This document shows positions 55,067 through 64,000 of a DNA stretch of 64,000 nt, one piece after another. Where the stretch lies: contig CM047815.1 in NCBI GenBank assembly GCA_026214975.1, positions 76,041,299 through 76,105,298 on the forward strand, written 5' to 3'. Each line of letters starts with the position of its first letter. Position 1 is the stretch's first letter. Under the pieces are notes generated by a model. That model was not told the DNA's origin. It did no database searches and was given only the letters and a program-made list of their open reading frames with translations. Both the position numbers and the translations under genes were made by a program. The DNA is from Gentiana macrophylla. Its lineage: Eukaryota; Streptophyta; Magnoliopsida; Gentianales; Gentianaceae.

Positions 55067-56794
55067 TCATCAACATCCTATGACGCGCCCCACACCCGGG
55101 GGTCAATTTAATTCAGGCGGATATTGGGCCGGTATTAGCTGCCCACCTACGGGTTAGAATGAATAGCAGGCCGGTTAGCTTTCCACTTATTATTGTTTAT
55201 TATGGGGGTCATGGTAAATGTGACAAGCTCTTCCTTTGTGGGCATGACAAAGCAAATTACGACTTTTCTTGTGGGCATGACAAAGCTCATTATGTTATCT
55301 CTTTGTGGGCATTACAAAGACGTAATACCCTAGGATCATCTAACAACTTATTACACGTAGGACACTATTATTAATTGCACTTATTTAAATGACTCACTTC
55401 ATTTAATGGAAGTTAATGTTATTATTTGAAACAAAAGTGATTTCCCCATTTATGCATAATATTTTAATGGAACTTGAATTTATGGAAGATACGGTAATTA
55501 AGATAAATATGATTATGCATTAGTGTGTTTGATTCATTATATTATGTCATATCTAATTCCCTATTCCCATTATACATATGTAGCATTTGATTATGGTAAT
55601 AATGAACATGTTTTTTGTAAACGAAACCCCTTTTTATTAAGAAGAAAAAAAGAAGGTTCGTACAAGCCGTATCCTGGCCCTCCCCTTATACAAAAGATGT
55701 AGACGAAGCGTAGCTCTGCCCTCTAAAAACCTATAAGTGGCAGACCTAGTGTGGGAAAATCTTGGCATAGGAAAAGGTGCAACAAACATGTATTTTGAAA
55801 GTATGCTCGCATTAATAGAGAACCATGAGAGTATTTCCCAGATGCTACCATAGGTTCATTTCAATTATATATTCTTTACTAGGTCGTCGTGCTCATCCCT
55901 AACTTAACATTTTTAGATAAAGTATTATTGAGATCGAGGAGTCTCGTAGAAAACGGTTGATATGCTACGTAGTATTTATCATGTATATGGTTTTTTTTTC
56001 TATTGATATCAGTTGTATATTATTTTATTTCTTGGTTTGGGCTCCCGCAGTTAATACTCAGACATTTATGTGTTTTTCAGTTTCTTTCCTTGAGATAATT
56101 GATAGTGATTTAGTTGTATTTCCTTTATTTTAATGGAATCGGAGTGTGTAGTTTTATTGGGAGTTGTTATGGAAATCGGATGGTTCTTTTGTTTATTGGA
56201 GCTGTAGATACATTTGTACCATAGAATGTGAATTCCTAGGAATTTGACCTACTGACATTGTAGAAGGGCCCCTACACCTGGGGGCATGGTTGGTTTCTGG
56301 TTTGACGTTTTATGTTCCATCCGTTCAGTTTTGAGTCTGATTAGTGCTGCTATTTAATACTTGTTTTGTTTTCTGCGCGTTCTGATGAATGATTTCTTTT
56401 AAACTTCCACTCTTTTATATGATGCATCTGTTTTGTACGACTTACGTGTATATTTGATCACGAGATGTATACGTATCGAATGACCTATTACCATTTTATC
56501 CTTGTCTATGGTTTGGACCGTTACAATAACCCATAACGGTATAGCTAGAGATGAGAAAAAATTTAACTAGAGCAACGAATTTTAAGTGGCCTATTCAACT
56601 TTCCAACTTTAATTTGCTTATATCCGTGTACAAAAAGTGAAGACTATCACAATGATGAATAATCAAAGTATTCATCTGAAGCCTAGATAAAAATAACTAA
56701 TAACCCAAACTTTGAGTCAAAGAAAATAGAGTTTATTTTATCTGATAAATATCAATGATGCATTGGATACTAACATGAGTGCGTCAATAATGAA
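55067..56794. other. Segment inferred to be inverted; no gene
   Basis: Lies between the inverted LTR tip and the rest of the LTR. Contains three hairpin-like tandem units (55230-55320) and AT-rich sequence. No coding frame is supported. Confidence 0.45.
55230..55320. repeat. Three tandem units with CTTTG...CAAAG arms
   Basis: GTGGGCATGACAAAG recurs at 55238, 55271 and 55305 (33-34-bp period), each preceded by a CTTTGTG or TTCTTGTG arm that can pair with CACAAAG-like sequence. Confidence 0.65.
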
Positions 56795-57056
56795 TTAAAA
56801 GTTACAAGTTGAGTTTACAATGTGGCTGATCATGGGGTATTTATAACTTCATACACCTCATGAATAAGTTAGAAGTAAGTTACAAGCGGTTACAAACACT
56901 ATAACTAAATAACCACTTTCTACATCACAGTACACGAGATTACTCAGCAGGCTGTTGTGTATTCACACTGTCAACATGCTGTTGTGTCTTCATACAATCA
57001 GCAGAGTGTGTCAGCTGACTGCACTCAGTATTATCTTCAGCCGCTATACTGTAACA
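56795..57056 (-). repeat. Copia 3' LTR, incomplete
   Basis: Matches 61641-61901 (GTTACAAGTTGAGTTTACAA onward) and ends at CTGTAACA beside the PPT. Confidence 0.8.
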
Positions 57057-57075
57057 CCCCCTCTCAAGCTGAGAG
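57057..57075 (-). other. Copia polypurine tract
   Basis: Minus strand CTCAGCTTGAGAGGGGG next to LTR start TGTTACAG. Confidence 0.7.
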
Positions 57076-57108
57076 TGGTACATGAACAGCTTGCACTCAG
57101 CATTCCCT

Positions 57109-57804
57109 TCAGCTACTGGAACTTAGAAATATCTTGGAAATTCCCAGTTTGTCTATCAGATAAGAGAAAATGGGTGCATCGAAGGCTTTGGTGAGAATGT
57201 CAGCTATTTGTTCTTTAGTGTTGATTGGAAGCAGTTTGACAAGTCCAGATTTTACTTTGTCTCTTACAACATGAAAGTCAATCTCTATGTGTTTGGTTCT
57301 TTCATGGAAGATAGGATTATGGGAAATGTGCAAGGCACTGGCATTATCACAAAATAAGACAGTAGGCAGTTGAACTGGAATTTCCAGATATTGAAGAATG
57401 TAAATAAGCCATTGAATTTCACAAACTGCATTTGCCATAGCCCTATATTCAGCCTCTGAAGAACTTCTTGCTATAGTACTTTGTTTATTTTCCTTCCAAG
57501 AGATTGGTGCATCTCCTAAGAACATCATGTAGCCTGATATTTATTTTCTTGATTAAGGACAGCCAGCCCAATCACTGTCTGTAAATCCTTTGAGTATAAG
57601 ATCATTGTTTGCTGGAAACAATATTCCTTGACCAGGGTTTGCTTTCAAATACCTCAGCAGTCTGTGTGCTGCTTTTATATGATTTTTAGTCGGAGTGTCT
57701 AGAAATTGACTCAGCTGCTGAACTGAAAATGCAATATCTGGTCTGGTAAAAGTAAGATAGATAAGTTTGCCTACTAATGATCTGTAAGCAGTGTTTTCTT
57801 CCAA
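57109..57804 (-). pseudogene. Copia RNase H and end of pol
   Basis: Two frames: 57553-57804 with YRSLVGKLIYLTFTRPDIAF, RLLRYLKANPGQGI and FTDSDWAG (first catalytic Asp), then, after a frameshift near 57540, 57109-57528 with [41 protein letters not shown] and [11 protein letters not shown]. All RNase H acidic residues are visible but split over two frames. The stop at about 57109 is followed by the PPT. Confidence 0.8.
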
Positions 57805-58690
57805 AAGTGGTGAATCGCCATGCTATAAAGTTTGCTTGGACACCATAGGTGTCATGGTATCTTTTGCTCCCAAAAAATCATATTTTTCTAGGAGATTAAG
57901 AGAGTATTATCTTTGAGAAATTGATATGCCAGCAAGATTTCTAGCAGCTTCAATGCCTAGGAAATATCTCAATTTTCCAAGATCCTTGATAGTGAATTGC
58001 TGATGTAAGGCATCCTTGACCTGCTGAATTAACTGTTCACTGGGGCTTGCTGCTTTGATGTCATCTACATAGACCAACAAAGCAATAAAGGACTGTCCTG
58101 ATCCTTTTGTGAATAAACTATGGTCATTCTTAGACTGAATGAATCCTTGAGCTTCTAAAAACTCAGTTAACTTGCAGTTCCACTGTCTACTGGCTTGCTT
58201 GAGGCCATACAGTGATTTGGTTAATCTGCAAACTTGATTTGGTTTAGTTGCTGCACAACCTGGTGGCAATTGCATGTATACTTCTCCATGCAAATCTCCA
58301 TGCAAGAAGGCAGTGTTAACATCCATCTGATGTAGATGCCAATTGTTGGCTATTGCTGCTGCAAGTAAAGTTCTGACTGTAGTAATCTTGACAACAGGAG
58401 AGAAGGCTTCTTGATAATCAATTCCATATGTTTGAGGGTAGCCTTCTGCTACTAGACTATCTTTGTATCTCTCTACTGAACCATCAGGATTGTATTTGAT
58501 TCTGTATACCCACTTGCACCCAATAGGTTTCTTGTCTGGGGGCAGATCAACTATCTCTCATGTATGAGTCTTTTGTAGAGCTTCAATCTCTTTTTGCATT
58601 GCTTATTTCCATTCATCATGCTTGATGGCTTGATTGTAAGTCTTGGGCTATTTAATAGCATTAATAGCATTGATGAATCTGGCATAGTCT
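57805..58690 (-). pseudogene. Copia reverse transcriptase
   Basis: The RVT_2 region starts near 58560 with KPIGCKWVYRIKYNPDGSVE, then a degraded KARLVAKG (KDSLVAEG) and AFSPVVK. The 57907-58326 frame adds MDVNTAFLHGDLHGEVYM (catalytic Asp), LYGLKQASRQW, LLVYVDDI (catalytic YVDD) and TIKDLGKLRYFLGIE. A TGA replaces the usual Trp before EIVDLP (about 58558), and the connection region 57805-57906 carries further stops. Confidence 0.8.
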
Positions 58691-59338
58691 ACTGAGAGAT
58701 TGTCCAGGCTCATGACTTCACTCAGCAGGTGTGGGGTTTGCTGAACAGTATGAGCACCTCCTTGATAAAAGGTTGGTGATTTCCTTGTTCCTGAGGACCT
58801 TCTTAATTGTGTGGGTTAGGTGCCTGATTAACTGGTGCATGCTCTTTATTAGATGCCTCAGCTGCAGCTGATACTATGTGTGGCTGGTCTACTGAGTCAT
58901 TCAGCAGATCATCAAAACTGTCCATTACTGGTAAAGGAACATGCGTGTCAGCAAGCTATCTAGCCCTTCCTAATACCTGTTGAAATAGAGGAAAATAATT
59001 CTCATGGAATTGAGTGTTCCTAGCAACAAAGATGTCTTTGTTGGTAATATCTAAAAGAATAGCACTATTGGATGTGTTTGAATTCCCAAGATAGACACAA
59101 GTTCTACATCTTTAGTCAAATTTTGTCATGTACTGCTGAAGTGTGCGAGAGAAAACTGAGCAATCAAAAACCTTAAACACGGAATAGTCTGGTTTAGTGT
59201 CATAAAATATTTCATGTGGAGTGCTTTCCTTCAGCAGTGGTGTAGGTGTAGCATTAATTAATTTTACAACATGTAAAAAACAGAAACCCCAATATTCAAT
59301 GGGTAAATTACTCTGGAACCTCAGTCCCCTAGCTAAAT
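58691..59338 (-). pseudogene. Copia integrase C-terminal region, degraded
   Basis: Fragments follow the core: [22 protein letters not shown] and VYLGNSNTSN-like blocks (about 59100-59280), then a low-complexity Asn/Glu/Pro linker toward RT. Multiple stops. The boundary with the linker is arbitrary. Confidence 0.6.
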
Positions 59339-59911
59339 TCAGTAGATGCTGGTGTTTCCTTTCAACAATACCATTCTGTTCAGGTGTGCTGACACAAGAT
59401 GTCTGATGTATGATGCCCTGCTGAGCATAAAAGTCAGTGAGTTGGAACTCAGCTCCATTGTCAGATCTAATAACTTTAATAACTTATGAAACTGAGTAGA
59501 AGCAAATTTAAATAAAGATTTAACAAGGTCAGAAGCTTCAGATTTGTGCCTCATAAGAAAAACCCAAGTAAATCTAGAAAAATCATCTACAACCGTAAGA
59601 AAATATTGTTGTCCATTCACAGTGTGTTGTTTCAAAGGACCCCAAATATCCATATGAACAAGATCAAAAACAGCATTTACAGCAGTTGTACTCAAAGGAA
59701 AAGGATTTTTCTTTAGTTTTGCCATAGGAAAAACATAACAAAGATCATGATTATAAAACTTGACATCAGCAAACTGTGAACTAATAACTTGCAGTCTATT
59801 ATCTGGTAAGTGTCCTAGTCTATAATGCCATAAAAGAGCATAATTTAATCTATCAGATAATGTGTGATTTTTTACAACATTGGCAACATAAAGCCTAATT
59901 GGTTGATCCAT
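59339..59911 (-). pseudogene. Copia integrase: GAG-pre-integrase zinc region and catalytic core
   Basis: LLWHYRLGHLPDNRL (about residues 27-41) is the gag-pre-integrase signature. The core has LVHMDIWGPL with the first Asp and YFLTVVDDFSRFTWVFLM with the second DD segment. A one-base loss near 59480 moves the SDNGAEF block and the [10 protein letters not shown]...VERKH block (catalytic Glu) into another frame. Confidence 0.8.
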
Positions 59912-60068
59912 GACATAAAGTCATTTGTGTACCTCAGCTAAACCAATCACTCAAAACACACTTGTTAGCAGAAAGGACAACTTCACCTTTTGTATCATTA
60001 ATAAATGAAGGTAAAGACAAAAGGTTATACTTAAAACCAGGAAAGCAAAACACGTCATGTAGGACCAG

Positions 60069-60443
60069 CTAAGGGTTGACCCTTACTTGTCCTATATGTG
60101 TGACAGAAACATTATTTCCATTAGGTAATCCCGTTTTTATACCAGATGAAGGTTTGGAATCGCTTAATATATCTAACGATCCTACAATGTGATCTGTGGC
60201 ACCAGAGTCCAATATCCATTGTATAGATCTTACTAAATTTAGATCACCCGTCCCTGTAGCAGGTGAGTAGTGTGTCACAATCTCAGCAGGCTGGCCAATA
60301 GCAAACCCTACATGTCTAGGAGGATCAGAACTCAGTAGAGCCATCAACTTGTCAAGTTGTCGTGCAGTGAGATTTGGAAACCCTGGTCCATCAGACCTAT
60401 TTTGGTCTTGATCTTCTTCTGTTGATTGTTCTTCCTCTACCAA
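60069..60443 (-). pseudogene. Copia aspartic protease
   Basis: WILDSGATDHIVGS is the copia protease active site (DSGA). Preceded by a Glu/Asp-rich linker and followed by GIKTGLPNGNNVSVTHIG. Open for 124 codons. Continuous with gag before a one-base frameshift near 60528. Confidence 0.85.
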
Positions 60444-61347
60444 ATTAGCCCTTCTTGACTTGAAACCGGGAGGATAGCCATGTTTCTTGTAACAAGTCTC
60501 CTCAGTATGACTATAGAATCCACAAAACTACATTGAACCTTTTTGAGATTCTTAGGTTTAGTATTTGCAGCAGATGCAGAGTTAGGTCTGCTGAGCATTT
60601 GATGTTGCTCCTGTCCACTTTTCTGTGACAAAAGAATCATAGAATCTTGATTCTTGGACCTGTTAGCTACATACATCTTCTATCTTTCAAATTTAATGGC
60701 CATTTCAAAGGCGTCATGGATTTCTGGGAAAGTCACCATCAGTATTGCCTGTGAAACCATTGACTCAAAATCATCCCTCAAACCTTTAAGGAATTTCATG
60801 ACATGTTCAGCCTCCATATGATCCATTACTGTGCTGATGGCATTGCAGTGACATTGAAGATCACAAGAACAAACTGACACAGGCCTGATAGTCTTGATTT
60901 CTTCCTATAGAACCATCAATTTTGTGAAATACTGATTGACAGAATCACTACCTTGTTTCAACAGATGCATCTCTTCAAGAAGATCTGAAAGCGTCAAGGC
61001 ATCAACATTAGAAATCTAGCTACAAGATTCTTCCAAACTGCATGTGCACTCTTAAAGTACATCAAACTTTGAGCAATGTTCAATACAGAATTCAAGATCC
61101 ATGATCTCACCATTGTATCACATTGTCTCAATGCATGGAAATCTACTGAATCTACTTCTGGCCTTTTGATTGTCCCGTCTACGAAGCCAATTTTATTCTT
61201 GGTATTTAACACCATCTTTATAGATATTTTCCATGGATTATAGTTGTTGACATTCATCAATGGCTGAACAAGAACCAGAGACGGATTCTCATTTGGATGA
61301 ACATAAAATGGATGGAAGGGACTTATTTCTTGTTTCTTAGCTACCAT
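60444..61347 (-). pseudogene. Copia gag
   Basis: Start ATG at 61345-61347, MVAKKQEISPFHPFYVHPNE then NYNPWKISIKMVLNTKNKIGF and FVDGTIKRP, the N-terminal signature of the gag-polypeptide family of plant copia elements (usually HPxxLHPSDNPG). The middle (60680-60880) has HVMKFLKGLRDDFESMVSQ. The zinc knuckle C-x2-C-x4-H-x4-C near 60500-60535 is split by a single missing base. Frame breaks at about 60990, 60890 and 60528. Confidence 0.8.
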
Positions 61348-61572
61348 AGCTATCAAGAACTCCAAAAAAGATCTCAAATCAACAGTGAAAGTGAGATTAC
61401 AGGAAAAAAAAAAAAAAACGATCAATAAATGATCAGAAAACTTAGGGGGAAAAAACGATGACAGTTACTCTCAAGAAACTGAAATCACAGAAAAAATGAA
61501 GAACACTCTCAAAATTCTTCAAAAAAACATGGAGAAAAACCCAGGAAAACATACAGAAATTCTCAAATTTTA

Positions 61573-61584
61573 GCTCTGATACCA
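61573..61584 (-). other. Copia primer-binding site (initiator tRNA-Met)
   Basis: Minus strand TGGTATCAGAGC, an exact canonical copia PBS, touching the LTR end CTTCATCA. Confidence 0.9.
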
Positions 61585-61901
61585 TGATGAAGTTTATAGA
61601 ACTATAAACTGAAGATAAAATGCGGAATTATTATTGATGAACTAAAAGTTACAAGTTGAGTTTACAATGTGGCTGATCATTGGGTATTTATAACTTCATA
61701 CATCTGATGAATCAGTTAGAAGTAACTTACAAGCGGTTACAACAAACTATAACTTATAACCACTTTCTACATCACAGTAAACTAGATTACTCGGCAGGCT
61801 GCTGTGTCTTCACACTGTCAGCCGGCTGCTGTGTCTTCATACAATCAGCAGAGTGTTAGCTGACTGCACTTAGCATTCCCTTCAGCCTCTATACTGTAAT
61901 A
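61585..61901 (-). repeat. Copia 5' LTR
   Basis: 317 bases from TGATGAAG to CTGTAATA on plus. The outer terminus has drifted from the TGTTACAG seen at 57056. Confidence 0.82.
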
Positions 61902-62620
61902 GAGGATTCTCGAAAACTCATAGCAAAATAAGGATATACCAGAACATAACCAAGACTTATCTGACATGCATAATACATATGATCCTAACTTGCATCTAAA
62001 TTTTTGAGAGGACTTGCATCTAAAATTAATACATGACGTAAAATTAAACAAATAAATAGATACATAATATTGATAATAATAATCAAATTCGTAAAACAAT
62101 AATTAATGTTGATTGAACCATACATGATAGTGTACTGTGTACTAGACAGACGATCTGCCGGAATCGAATCGGATCTGGGGCTCTTGATTTTGCGGGGTGG
62201 CTCTCGCTAAATCGAGCGTGCCGATTCCCATTCTTTTATGGAGATTGATATACTTTTCCCAGTAAAAGTAACAACTCGAAATTCGTGCCATAATTAATTA
62301 GTTACAACAACTAAATACGAATTAAATCAATTAAAAAAGCCTAATTCATCAATTATATAATCTTTACATCTAACGGATGCTAACGGCGAAACGATTCGGA
62401 TTTGAATGGCCCGAATGATAGATCTCTAGGAACACGAATCCACATCACAATTATTGCTCCAAGCCTCCAAATCATCTTGAATAACATTTTGTTGATCACT
62501 TCATAATTTATTCTTAAATCGGATCAAAACACGATGTATTAACCGGTGACAGTACCACAAAATTTATTCTCCCTCTCTTCTTCTCGGCTGCGGCAGCGGG
62601 AGCAACTCTTAATTTTTATT
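61902..62620. other. Unassigned AT-rich sequence
   Basis: No gene or repeat recognised. A slightly GC-richer patch at 62140-62240 has no open frame of note. Confidence 0.35.
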
Positions 62621-62699
62621 TTTTTTTATTTTTTTATGGGCCAATTATTTAAAAGGACTGATTTTCAACTTATTAGGGGCAATAGGACACTCCGAAATC

Positions 62700-62775
62700 T
62701 TATTTAGTTATAAGGACATTCTAATTTTAAGAAGGAAATTTATTTAGTTATAAGGACATTCTAATTTTAAGTGGA
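62700..62775 (+). repeat. Direct duplication of about 39 bases
   Basis: TTTAGTTATAAGGACATTCT with following AATTTTAAG occurs at about 62702 and 62741. Confidence 0.8.
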
Positions 62776-62829
62776 TAAAGATGAAGAAGGAAAAAAAGGA
62801 AGGAGGAAAAACAAAGAAGCGTTCAAAGT

Positions 62830-62889
62830 AAAAAAAAAAAAAAAAATTACTGACGTGTGGGGTTTTTTTTTTTTTTTTTTTTTTTTTTA
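62830..62889. repeat. Poly-A and poly-T arms around ACTGACGTGTGGGG
   Basis: About 17 A, a 16-base loop, then about 26 T. Can form an A:T hairpin. Confidence 0.8.
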
Positions 62890-63019
62890 ATTCACCATAT
62901 TTCTAAAGGTCATATATTTTGATCTAAAACTCGGATCATCATAATTTTTTCACTAAAATTCATATTTTTTCGTCTTCTTTATTCTAAAATCAAATTAGAT
63001 TTTAGAATAAATCGACGTG

Positions 63020-63160
63020 ACGTATTGATCACCGTCATGCATTGACCACCTACCCGGATGCATTGGCCACCGGGATCCATTAACCACCCCAATGCATTAA
63101 CCGCCGCGATTCATTGGCTACCATGATGTATTGACCGCCGGGATCCATTGACAACCTTGA
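63020..63160 (+). repeat. Degenerate minisatellite A (about 20 bp)
   Basis: Repeated core RTGCATTGACCACC with following SGGATCCATT, about seven units with substitutions. Confidence 0.65.
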
Positions 63161-63335
63161 TCAATGACATCTCATTGTAGCGATTTATGCAATGACGTCT
63201 CATTGTAGCGATTTATGCAGTGACTTCTTATTGTAGCGATCTATGCATTGATGTCTTATTGTATCGAATTATGCAGTGACGTGTTATTGTAACGATTTAT
63301 GCAGTGACGTGTTATTGTAACAATTTATGCATACC
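63161..63335 (+). repeat. Minisatellite B (about 29-30 bp)
   Basis: Five to six units of TTATGCAGTGACGTSTTATT plus GTARCGA, spacing about 29-30 bases. Confidence 0.8.
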
Positions 63336-63490
63336 TTTGGTTGTAAAAATATGTCTTTAAACCAAAAAAAAAAAAGAATATTTTACAAAGTTATCGAAAA
63401 TTTAAACCAACACTAATCAAATAAACCAACATCAATCAAATATTTAAAGATAACAAAGAAATAAAGTTACTTTACAAAGTTATCAAATGT
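63336..63490. other. AT-rich spacer between repeat arrays
   Basis: Contains an A12 run near 63364 and a duplicated ACCAACAYYAATCAAATA block (about 63408 and 63424). No gene. Confidence 0.6.
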
Positions 63491-63740
63491 GTGTATCAAG
63501 TTGTATATGCGGTGACATCAATATCATTGCATCGCTTATCTAATTGTAAATGCAAATCATCAATGTCACTGCATAAGTCATCAATGTCCACGCATCAGAC
63601 ATCAATGTCACCGCATAAGTCATCAATGTCATTTGCGTAAGTCGCCAATGTCATCAAGATCAAACATCAATGTCACTGCATAAGTCATCAATGACCCTGC
63701 ATCAGACATTAATATCACTGCATAAAACCTAACAACTGCA
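63491..63740 (-). repeat. Minisatellite C (about 20-21 bp), inverted relative to B
   Basis: Units of ATCAATGTCACTGCATAAGT, about ten copies. The minus strand reads CTTATGCAGTGACATTGAT, sharing TTATGCAGTGAC with array B in opposite orientation. Confidence 0.75.
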
Positions 63741-64000
63741 TCAGTCAGCTCTGCTATTGTTTTGCATTTCTCCAAATGTGGAGCTTTTAATATGGATAGA
63801 AGTACAAGTTTGGTGAAACTACAAAGACTCTTCACTATGATTCTTGTAATGGCTACACGTTGTTTGTGCCCTCCTGATAATTGGATTCATTGTGGAATCC
63901 CTCAATTATTTAACACGATCTTGAATCATTTGACGATCTTGTTTAGCTTAATGTCCTCGCATCATTCATCAATGTCATCGCATCGACATCAATGTCCCTA
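63741..64000. other. Unassigned sequence with a resumption of array C at the window end
   Basis: No gene supported. 63950-64000 again has CATCAATGTC/CATCGACATCAATG units and is cut by the window end. Confidence 0.5.

Larger units (their letters stand above)
56795..61901 (-). mobile_element. Ty1/copia retrotransposon, nearly complete but degraded
   Basis: Minus-strand order: LTR, PBS TGGTATCAGAGC, gag, protease, integrase, RT, RNase H, PPT, LTR. The right (5') LTR is 61585-61901. The left (3') LTR is 56795-57056, missing its outer 56 bases, which are found inverted at 54992-55066. Candidate target bases GAGGA on the right and inverted GATGA on the left differ at one position. Frameshifts and stops occur in gag, integrase and RT. 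Confidence 0.85.

Noticed and set aside
55620..55660. LINE 3' tail suggested by poly-A-like AAGAAGAAAAAAAGAAGG
   Set aside because: Tract is interrupted, has no adjacent LINE domain and no target duplication.
61845..62099. 84-codon minus frame
   Set aside because: Crosses the outer copia LTR end and AT-rich flank. No protein features.
63491..63740. CRISPR array
   Set aside because: Units are adjacent, degenerate and without unique spacers. The sequence is plant nuclear DNA.

Overview
This window looks like repeat-rich intergenic DNA from a flowering plant, most likely a eudicot. It is AT-rich and is made of nested LTR retrotransposons of plant-specific lineages: Athila and Tat Ty3/gypsy, several Ty1/copia, a TRIM, and a large non-coding LARD-like family. 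Smaller class II-like remnants and AT microsatellites lie among them. I recognise no intact host gene, tRNA, rRNA, CRISPR array or bacterial feature. The species cannot be told from the sequence. All lineage names rest on protein motifs, primer-binding sites and element layout read by eye.

Left half (1-41.6 kb), a nest several insertions deep. 1-3694 is a truncated, internally deleted copy of a LARD-like element on the minus strand. It abuts a Tat-lineage Ty3/gypsy element, also minus strand: an antisense accessory ORF on plus at 3695-5246, integrase, a second RNase H, RT-RNase H and protease from 5963 to 9918, and gag from 9929 to 11268. A 26.5-kb Athila-type element (11269-37790) is inserted near the start of that gag, with LTRs of about 1.95 kb and the target duplication GTACT. 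Inside the Athila element are a decayed gag-pol (13.76-19.42 kb), a zinc-knuckle-like ORF (19.6-19.9 kb), an env-like/ORF-1-like ORF (20.56-23.58 kb) interrupted by an inverted solo LTR, a 9.27-kb LARD-like element (23833-33099, duplication CCGGA), and a second ORF-1-like frame (33.34-34.2 kb). The Tat leader, PBS and 5' LTR resume at 37796, and that LTR carries another Athila-class solo LTR (38786-41270, duplication GCTGT).

Middle (41.6-50.6 kb). This holds a plus-strand gypsy gag-protease remnant, a 266-bp TRIM, and a possible 6.2-kb class II element bounded by inverted ends rich in GGATACG/GTATCC. Within the latter are a very young internally deleted copia element (43796-45440) with nearly identical 311-bp LTRs and one intact 337-codon RT/RNase H frame, an array of TTACGACAAT palindromes, a solo LTR with duplication GTTTC (47091-48740), and a hAT-like MITE candidate.

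Right part (50.6-64 kb). A truncated copia (minus) carries an Athila-class solo LTR between its pol and its polypurine tract. A gypsy protease remnant follows. A nearly complete but frameshifted copia (minus, about 56.8-61.9 kb) has lost the outer end of its left LTR, apparently to a 1.8-kb inversion. The end of the window is homopolymer tracts and degenerate 20-35-bp minisatellites, two of which lie in opposite orientations.

The most unusual signal is a palindromic 12-mer, CGGATCGATCCG, present 13 times in the Athila element: just upstream of the TATA box in its LTRs, and again upstream of each post-pol ORF, once with its own TATA box. Related LTRs in the window carry different GC-rich inverted repeats at the same place, which suggests a fast-evolving promoter module.
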